DNA of 64,000 nt from assembly GCA_963681505.1 (NCBI GenBank), contig OY811979.1, positions 6,080,910-6,144,909 on the forward strand, given 5' to 3'. Below the pieces are notes generated by a model that was given only the letters and a program-made list of their open reading frames with translations, had not been told where the DNA came from and did no database searches. The stretch is from Eunapius fragilis. Taxonomy: Eukaryota > Porifera > Demospongiae > Spongillida > Spongillidae. Of the stretch, positions 56,270-64,000 are shown one piece after another. Within the stretch, counting starts at the first letter, position 1. Every line of letters begins with the position of its first letter. A program made the position numbers and the translations under genes.

Positions 56270-56662
56270 CACCAATAAGGTACTACTAGCTTCAGCTAAT
56301 TGCCAGATAAGTTAGGCGTATAACAGACACCTGAAGATAACATGCGGACACATCTTGAAACGATTGGTACACAATGGCGTGCTTTACAAACGTTCCTGTC
56401 ATGAGTTATGCTATCCCGAAGGAAGAAGAAGAAGACGACGACGATGGAGGAAAATTTTTTAGGTAGGACTGGGTACGGACGATGGGGACGAGTATTTTTA
56501 TTCTCTAAAAGTACACCGCCTTATGACACAGATATAACGCAGAACTGTTCTCCTTTTTGAGATATCGCTCGATTGCCACTAAGAGCGAAGCGATTGACGT
56601 TTTTTAATGGACTTCATGATACTGCAGGATTCCTATATGGAACCTACTCGCGTAGGTTCCGA
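56270..56662 (-). mobile_element. Helitron 5' end fragment
   Basis: Minus strand: TC (56662-56661), hairpin 56660-56639 (stem GGAACCTAC / GTAGGTTCC, loop GCGA), then 390 bp homologous to 16873-17320, including the purine tract at about 56417-56450. It ends in unrelated sequence near 56270. Confidence 0.7.
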
Positions 56663-56734
56663 TTCAGTGATGGAAGGTTCCTGACTCGTTCCTGCGTTTT
56701 GTGTCAGCTATGCGATCTGCGTTGTCCGTAGGCG

Positions 56735-56824
56735 GGGTTTGCTGGGGAAGTGGTTATGGACTTAATGAGCACAATTAACGACCAGCTGTCGTCCTTGCAG
56801 CAAATTGGATGCTGGGCAAGCCGG
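56735..56824 (+). pseudogene. REL-endonuclease, upstream half of the domain
   Basis: GSGYGLNEHN, a stop, then RPAVVLAANWMLGKP, aligned with GSGLGHEFRNTRPADILASNWLCGKP at 7.6 kb. It breaks at CCGG, where the GINGER-like element begins; the downstream half resumes at 59389. Confidence 0.6.
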
Positions 56825-56988
56825 TGTCACGGAATAGATTATCCCCCAATAAATTCATCCCCCGGATAATCTATTCCAGATTAGATTATCCCCCTAGGAT
56901 AAATTATTCCGGAATAGTTTATCATCCCTTGGAATAGGTTAACCCCCTTCATAAAACGCTCACTCGTGTCCTTTATAACGGACGGATG

Positions 56989-57288
56989 TAAAAGAATACG
57001 ACGAAATTGTTCGTTTCCTTGAGAGCAAAGACAGTGAGCAGCGAAATTGGCCTCGGGATGTGTTGGAGTCAAAAGATTACAAAGATGCTAAAAGGGCTTA
57101 TCGACAGAAATGTGAGGGTTTCATAACCGAAGATGGCTTGCTTTTCAAGACAAAAAGGCGGAAGAAAGGGCTGACGTCTGTACGGGAGGAAGAAAGGTAT
57201 CGAGTTGTTACGGTTGACGAGAAGGTTAGACTGCTTGACACCGTTCACAAAGATCCAGCAGAGCGGTCACTTTGGAGTTCATAAAACG
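56989..57288 (+). pseudogene. GINGER integrase zinc-finger exon (frameshifted)
   Basis: VKEYDEIVRFLESKDSEQRN, DYKDAKRAYRQKCEGFI, LLFKTKRRKKGLTSV, YRVVTVDEKVRLLDTVHKDP, then a one-base shift before SGHFGVHKT, the His-x-x-x-His half of the H2C2 finger, and a GTACG donor. It corresponds to the second exon of the GINGER1 gene at 26.4 kb. No following C2 or catalytic exon found. Confidence 0.6.
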
Positions 57289-57666
57289 TACGTTGTATTA
57301 TACGTTGTGAATTGGTTTTACTATATACATGTGTATCCATCTGCTAGCATGCATGTAAAATCATGAGATAAATCCTATTAAAGATTGTTATTTGATTTAA
57401 ATCTATGCTCTCAGATGTATAGCAGCATAGGAATTTGCTATATTGAATAAGTAGTAACAGCCATTTACATTCACCTGCATGTAGTTTGGTGATTGTTAGT
57501 AAAGAAGAGTCCTCTAAATTTTCCAGTAAGTAGTTTACTTGTTGTGCTGTATGGAACTAATATGTTTTAAATACATGAGTTATACCTTGTATAGACAAAG
57601 AGTATCGTAATTCGCTCCTGGCTTGCATTATGGCTGATGGAGAGGTGACACAATCAACAATATGCA

Positions 57667-58564
57667 ATCAAAAGATATGTATTTACTTGCACCAATGCAC
57701 ACAACAGTCCATCTAAAGTGGTCATTATCAATGATAAAACAGAACAGTTCATTCTGAACCAGTGTTCCACAGGAGCCTTGCTAGATGTTAAAGCTTCTAT
57801 TGAAAAGGTACCATTATTACAAATTGTCATGAACGCATCTGATTTTGACTTTTTTAACAGTTCACCAGTAGTTCTTCTGAGACAGGTAGTATGTTCTTGC
57901 TTATGTCACAAGAATTACTAGTAATGTAAACAAATTTTTCAAAAATCCACACAGTGAAGACATGCACATACAAAAGTTTATTGCCAAGTTCAACACACCA
58001 CTGCCTGAGGAAATTAGTCCAGTTGATCCTTTACCTGAAAGGTGCTTTTATGAAAAACATGCTAAGAATTTAAAGCTTTGGAAGAAACCACTTCCAGCAT
58101 TCGTAGACAGGTAAACGTTAAAAATTGGAACACATTACATATTGATCTGCCTGAACATCACCAGGGATCAGCACTTGTCCTTTGAAGATCTTGTACAATC
58201 TTGCCATGATTATGAGGTTAGAAATGTGTATATGTGCTGTTATTAACATGCACATCACTTGTTAGGAACATCTGCAGCTGATTTGCAAAAACCTTGTGAA
58301 GTCAGGCTTCTTTGATGTTTACATTCAAGGAAAGCGTGATGGAATGTTTAGCTCAATAAATCCTACTGAGCTTAAGTCTCTCTTCAGAAAGTGGCCCATC
58401 GTTAACTGCAAAGTGGTATGCTTAGTTATGCATTTATCAATTAGAAACTGTTAAATCTTCGTGAAGGTTGATGCAGTTCAGCACTTTTTATATGGAAGTG
58501 CCATTGATGAGGGATATGGAGGCAACAAAGCAAACATCCTTGCCTGGATGTTCTATACCCAGAG
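57667..58564 (+). CDS. Unrecognised spliced gene inside the GINGER-like element
   Basis: Exons to 57807 (RYVFTCTNAHNSPSKVVIIN, NQCSTGALLDVKASIEK), 57861-57885, 57955-58110 (IAKFNTPLPEEISPVDPLPE, NLKLWKKPLPAFVDR), 58165-58216 (DQHLSFEDLVQSCHDYE), 58266-58415 (HLQLICKNLVKSGFFDVYIQ, LKSLFRKWPIVNCKV) and 58467-58564 (VDAVQHFLYGSAIDEGYGGN, KANILAWMFYTQ). The last three introns (54, 49, 51 bp) are GT..AG and phase-consistent. The junction into 57955 does not keep phase with the short exon before it, so one exon is wrong or the copy is shifted. The splice after 58564 gives an immediate stop. I recognise no domain. Present in both inverted arms. Confidence 0.55.
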
Positions 58565-59021
58565 GTAATCTATTCTGATGTTAATTATATAATGCTTTTA
58601 ATTTAATGTTTCTGTCACTTATAGCTGATGATTTCAATTATTTCCAAGAGCAAAGAAATGAATTATGAAGAAGCAGTATTATATTATGTGGACAACCTTT
58701 TGAACTGAAAGCTTGGATTGTTATTAACCTTGAATTATATGCAGTAATTCCATGCACGAAGCCATTAATTGTCACATGCACATCAGCAGCAGAAAAAAAA
58801 AAAATATGTGGAGAACCTTAACTCACACATGGAGCGAAGTACGATGCACCAGCAGTGCACTAACTCAGCCGTACTAAGCGTGTTAATGGAATAGTGTGAT
58901 AGATCAATTCAAAATAAGAGTCCATGTTGCCTCAGATTATGTTTTACTTCTGATATCAGTGGTACACACGTATTGCATACCCAGTAACACACGCACGTAC
59001 ATATAAGTTCACGAGAGAGAG

Positions 59022-59126
<105 letters not shown>

Positions 59127-59388
59127 GAAGGAGAGAGAGACGAGGGAGAGAGAGAGACGAGGGCGAGAGAGACGAAGGGAGAGAGAGACAAAGGGATAGA
59201 GAGGGGTGGATGGGGCATGGTGGAGAGGGAGAGAAAGAAGAAGGAACGGGGGAGGGGGGGGGGGGGGGGGATAATCTATTCCAAAGGGGGATAAACTATT
59301 CCGGAATAATTTATCCGGGGGGATAAAACTATTCCGGAATTGATTATCCGGGGGATAATTGATTACGGGGGATAATCTATTCGTGACA

Positions 59389-59728
59389 CCGGCTGCTTTC
59401 GACTTCACTGTCACATCACCGCTAGTTTCTAGCAATTCACCTGAAGCGAGTGTGACAGCCTTTGCAGCCGAGGAACGCAAGCATAAGTCAAATGATGCCA
59501 AATGTACCTGAATTTGATTGGGTGTCCATCCCGCTTGCAGTAGAGACGTATGGGTGCTGGGGTACAGAAGCTAAGTGGGCATTATCTCATCTTGCTCCCC
59601 GACTGGCCATAAGACAGAACTGCCCAAAGTCCGTAGCCATCGCAGCTCTATACGGAAGGCTGAACCTGACCCTTGTTAGGCAAATGTCAGGGCAATCCTT
59701 GGCAGAGCGTTCCAAGATCATTAAATAA
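59389..59728 (+). pseudogene. REL-endonuclease C-terminal part (right arm)
   Basis: AAFDFTVTSPL core, then a one-base insertion near 59508, then PEFDWVSIPLAVETYGCWGT to LYGRLNLTLV. Same gene as 50761-51096 but frameshifted here only. Confidence 0.6.
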
Positions 59729-59764
59729 ACTTAAACTTAAGTAGGTTAGAATCTCGTGTGTGTA

Positions 59765-59788
59765 TCAGAACCTACGTTAGTAGGTCCT
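59765..59788 (+). repeat. Helitron 5' terminus: TC plus hairpin (right copy)
   Basis: TC (59765-59766), then AGAACCTAC, loop GTTA, GTAGGTCCT. One base of the stem differs from the left copy (A for G). Confidence 0.8.
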
Positions 59789-60409
59789 ATGTAGGATTTG
59801 AAGTGTGATGAATACGATTAGCGAAACACCAGATTCCACTATTGCCGCTGCACCGTAGAATCAGTTGGACTTTAGCGAGCGTATTTGGATACAGCCAACA
59901 ATTACCTACAATGTAATAAAACTGCCGACGCTTAGAAAGCTCGGACAACAGAGATAACGCTCTCTCGTTCCCACACTCGAACCTGAAAAAAAGTTTCTCC
60001 ATCTTCTTCTTCTTCTTCTTCTTCTTCTTCTTCTTCTTCCGGATCTGATAAGATAAGATTTGCTCGGATAAGAGGTTTATTGCATTGCATCTTTGTCACG
60101 ATTGAAGTATAATGTTAGCCGTTATGCGGAAGCACTAGAACCAACAAGTTAGAAACTTATTGTCGAGTTGGATTTGTTTTATTATGTTAGTAGCAAGAGT
60201 TATGCTTGACACAAATTTCAATCTCTAGCAAACTTAGTTTTGTTAGTATAGTCCACAACAGATTTTATCGGCCTTTGGAAGACATAAAAGTGGGCGGGAA
60301 CGTGGGGTTGAACACGTTCTATATTTCATATAGTGCGCTACAGTCATACTATTCAATTGTTGTCACGGTTGTACCAAAAGCTTGACGTGTCTGGTTTGTT
60401 TTCTTCAAA

Positions 60410-63400
60410 ATGCCGTCACGTCGATCGCGAAGAGAAAAGAATCGTGCAAAGAAGATCGCAAAGTTAAATGATGACTGTTGTGTTGGCGAGTCGCAAGATA
60501 TTGAGGAGCGTGACAGTTTTCAAGAAGCGCATGAAAAAAAGAAGACTTGCGACAGGAAGCGCTACAAAGCCGATCCTGAGAGTAAGAAGGATAGCATGAA
60601 GGCCCAATACTGGCTTGATCCGGAAAGTAAGAAGGAGAGCGCGAAGGCCCAATACTGGCTTGATCCGGAAAGTAAGAAGGAGAGCGCGAAGGCCCAATAC
60701 TGGCTTGATCCGGAAAGTAAGAAGGAGAGCGCGAAGGCCCAATACTGGCTTGATCCGGAAAGTAAGAAGGAGAGCGCGAAGGCCCAATATTGCCTTGATC
60801 CGGAAAGTAAGAAGGAGAGCGCGAAGGCCCAATACTGGCTTGATCCGGAAAGTAAGACGGAGAGCGCGAAGGCCCAATACTGGCTTGATCCGGAAAGTAA
60901 GAAGGAGAGCGCGAAGGCCCAATACTGGCTTGATCCGGAAAGTAAGAAGGAGAGCGCGAAGGCCCAATATTGCCTTGATCCGGAAAGTAAGAAGGAGAGC
61001 GCGAAGGCCCAATACTGGCTTGATCCGGAAAGTAAGAAGGATAGCATGAAGGCCTACTATGATCAAAATAGAGAACTGATTTTAGCCTCCAAACAAGATC
61101 AATATCAGGCAAATCCAAAGGCCAAGAGAGATATCTCAAGGATAAACAGCCGCAGGAAAAGAAATCCTATGAGGTAGGAGTGTTTGCAATGTTTGGGTGC
61201 AATGTGTCCTACACGCAAGGGACCGATATATTGTATCGTATGCGTGTGTTCTTGCGAGTCGTCTGTGAGTTACATGTAGATAGGAAAACGAATAACGCCC
61301 ACAATACATATGGGGCAGTGCAAGAGAAAATTGGGCTTTTGCTTTTCAAATTTAACAGTTTTTGGATACAGGATAGCGCTCTCATAGCCATACGTATCAA
61401 TGGCAAGCATTAAATTCTTTTAGTTGTCCTACATAAGCCCAAATTTCTATTGCACTGCCCCATATACTCCATACCTTGTGCGTGAATAATTCATGCTTAA
61501 AAATTTACATACCTCACTCAGAATAACAAACCTAAATTTAACGAGGGTGCGCATATAATATCTAAAACATAAAATATTCATATTTAACTTCTGTTTTTCT
61601 ATTCTTCTCCCTTTAGATACTCTCTGTTTGAGCCTAGTCCTAGTGTACAGGTTACATACAAGGGTGAGCTAAATAAAGCCCTTCATAACAATAGCTCATT
61701 ACTTGGACAGTTGAATGATGCCTTCAATAAAGTTAATCCCTGTCTAGCTAAAAAGGTGCTCACACGAACTGCTAGTGAAGCAGTAGCTGAGATTTGCACA
61801 AATGCTTTGGTAAGCAAAGCTTTGAGCCTGCGTAGAGTACATGCTGGGGCGCTCATTAAAGGTGCGCGCTCCATCAATGCTTTGAGTTTTTCGCATTCCA
61901 ATGTAGACAGTTTGGAGCGTTGTCACTCTGTGGGTTCAGAGCCGTATTTTTATGATAGTTCTTACACACCAGTTAAACACGTACAAGCCATGCCAGTAGA
62001 CCAGCATGGTCGCTGTGTTGTCAGTAAGGAGATAGGGACAATGAGCATGAGGCCACTAAAGTGGGAATGTTCTAGTGAGTGCAGACAGCCCAGTAAAGAG
62101 GAGATAGAGGTAATATGTACCACAAAGTCCCTCTTTAAAAAGTCACACAATGAGATACGACAGGGGCTTGACAAAATAGACAGAGGTTGTACTTTAGTTC
62201 AACAGGCACAGGCTACTATTCCTGACACTCCAGATGATGGAGAACAGCCTAGGGTCAGTGAACTGCATGGGCATCCCATATCTTGTGAGATGCTGTCATG
62301 TGCATGTCCACTAAGAGTAATTCGAGCAGCCTCAACACACTATCCAATGCTGAGAAGATTTCTGTGGCTTTTGTACTCTGTGCGCAAGAGTCACTTTGCA
62401 GTGGCCCACATAGACGAAGCTCTTTCTTCTGGTAATGTAGAAGAGGTAGTACACACACTGGGCTTTGCAGACCTATCCCTGGTGTTTAGTGAAGATGGGA
62501 GTGAAAATGCAGTGTTTGTTGAAGATCACTCAGTATCTGGCCTTGGTCCCATTGAACACCATCTTTTGATAAGTCATGCAGATGTTATTGCTGAAGTGCA
62601 AGCTAGGTGGAAAGATGACCCAGAGTTTCCCTGTTGTAGCTGTGAGAGGTTACACCAGCGTAAACAGGTTTCAGGTGTAGATTTTACTCGTGACAAGTAC
62701 CATACAGACATTTGGATGTGGTTGAGAGCATATCTTACTGAGCATGATTTGGACCAAAATGACCTGTATGTGTGCATGTACTGTCGCCCACTACTTAATG
62801 CAAACAAAATGCCCCCTAGATGTATCCTAAATGGCCTTTTGACCGAGACTGTTCCAGAGGAGTTAAAAAGGCTAGATGCCCTCAGCAGGCAGTTAGTTCA
62901 AAGGGCTAAAGCATTTCAGACCATAGTCAGACTAGGCACATACACTGGTAATGTGCCTAAATACAACTCGCTACAGGCCTGCAAAGGTTCTGTGTTTTTC
63001 CTTCCACTACCACTGAATAAAACAATGGAAACTCTAGGTGAGGTAGGTACTGATACAGCAGTGCCAATACCTGACCCGGAGCTGTACATTATGGTTAATG
63101 GTGTCCCAACCAAAGGAAAGGTGGTCTGGCAATCTTTAGTGGATATCAATGTTGTTAAGGCAGCTTTGGTTAAACTTAAAGAGATAAATTGGCTTTACAA
63201 GAATGTTGATGACGAATCCCTTGAAGAAGCTACAAAGAAGGTTGTCGAAACAATCGATAACACTTCTAGCACCATGATAGAAAAGGCTACCAAAGAAGAC
63301 ATAGCCATGTTCCAGTCGTATACTATACGTTCATTGGACCAGCACAATTCCATCAGTCCTGACATTGATCAGTACAAAATGTTGAACGTGAAAGAAAAAC

Positions 63401-64000
63401 CACTTGACAATAGGCAAGCATATCTTGATGTAATGTGTTTTCCCAATTTGTTTCCTTCGGGACATTTTGGTGAACTATACACACGAGAAGTGCCCATTTC
63501 ATCATCTGAATATGCCAAGTCTAGACTCCTGAACAAGGACTCTCGCTTCAGAAAAGATGCACAATACGTGTTCTTTCTTTTGTCACAGCAGCAGATGCGC
63601 CAGATAGCATCTGGCATCTATAATCTGTTGAAATGCACAGGAAATACCAGTCTGCCTGTGCATGAGTTCCTGTCCAGTGTGTCCAAATCTGATAAAGCTG
63701 TAGAAGCTAACCTTTCCACCATATTCCAAACGGTTCGTGGTACAAAACAGTTCTGGTTCTTGAGGAGTAGTGAACTAAAGTGCATGGTTAGGGAGTGGGG
63801 AACACCAACCCTCTTCTTGACCTTCAGCTGTGCAGAGTATGACTGCGAGGACATTGCTCGCTATCTGAGAAAGGTCAATGACCAGCCCAGCACATATCCC
63901 ATATCTAAATTGTGCGTAGAGGATGCCATCTCTGTTTCAAGAGTGTTTTCCTTAAAATTCCACGCTTTCTTTAATCTTGTCATCCTGAAAGCCGCCGTCC
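60410..64000 (+). CDS. Helitron transposase, second copy (partial, runs off the right edge)
   Basis: Exon 1 60410-61173 encodes the same MPSRRSRREKNRAKK start and 11 repeats; intron 61174-61616; exon 2 from 61617 to the edge, open throughout. The visible part ends before the HUH motif (around residue 1050 of the left-copy protein), so Rep, helicase and OTU of this copy are not in view. It is divergent (5' ends facing) relative to the left copy. Confidence 0.93.

Overview
This window is eukaryotic, repeat-dense animal DNA and not a bacterial or viral segment. Genes are spliced with GT..AG introns that are often only 46-63 bp, and the host-like genes encode secreted or membrane proteins (Ig, VWA, EGF). 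A compact-intron marine invertebrate, possibly a demosponge, is my best guess. That is an inference, because no species-specific marker is visible.

Layout. 1-3280: 5' end of a Ty3/Gypsy element on the minus strand with gag, protease and integrase placed before the reverse transcriptase (Gmr1-like order). It is inserted in an Ig-domain membrane gene whose 3' part is 3281-3806. 4-8 kb: palindromic MITE, minisatellite, broken Gypsy RT, a decayed unknown gene and a restriction-like endonuclease (REL) fragment. 8.2-19.6 kb: a head-to-head pair of degenerate Helitrons around a Gypsy/GINGER wreck, then a second Helitron-like unit and two palindromic MITEs. The Gypsy RNase H domain is split exactly at 13571/19289. 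19.8-22.7 kb: DIRS-like, RecQ-like and hAT remnants.

23.6-35.3 kb: a minus-strand VWA/EGF host gene. Its 9.1 kb intron holds a GINGER1-type transposon (integrase, Ulp1-like protease, PHD finger), which itself holds a pogo-like transposon with clean TA target duplications. 38.2-39.0 kb: a plus-strand secreted-protein gene with an 8-nt micro-exon.

39.6-64 kb: Helitron territory. The main element (50720 down to beyond 42838) encodes a two-exon protein of about 2265 residues: 15-residue lysine-rich repeats, HUH Rep, Pif1-like helicase and OTU protease. From 46488 to 52855 it and its flank are repeated almost base for base in inverted orientation at 57646-64000, around a 200-N gap. That is either a recent palindromic duplication or an assembly fold-back. 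Inside the arms a GINGER-like element with CCGG target duplications interrupts a REL gene and carries an unrecognised spliced gene.

Almost everything here is transposon biology. The best leads are the shared Helitron 5' terminal hairpins, the divergent Helitron pairs, the small basic ORFs in Helitron fragments, the palindromic MITE family, and the GINGER-borne cargo gene.
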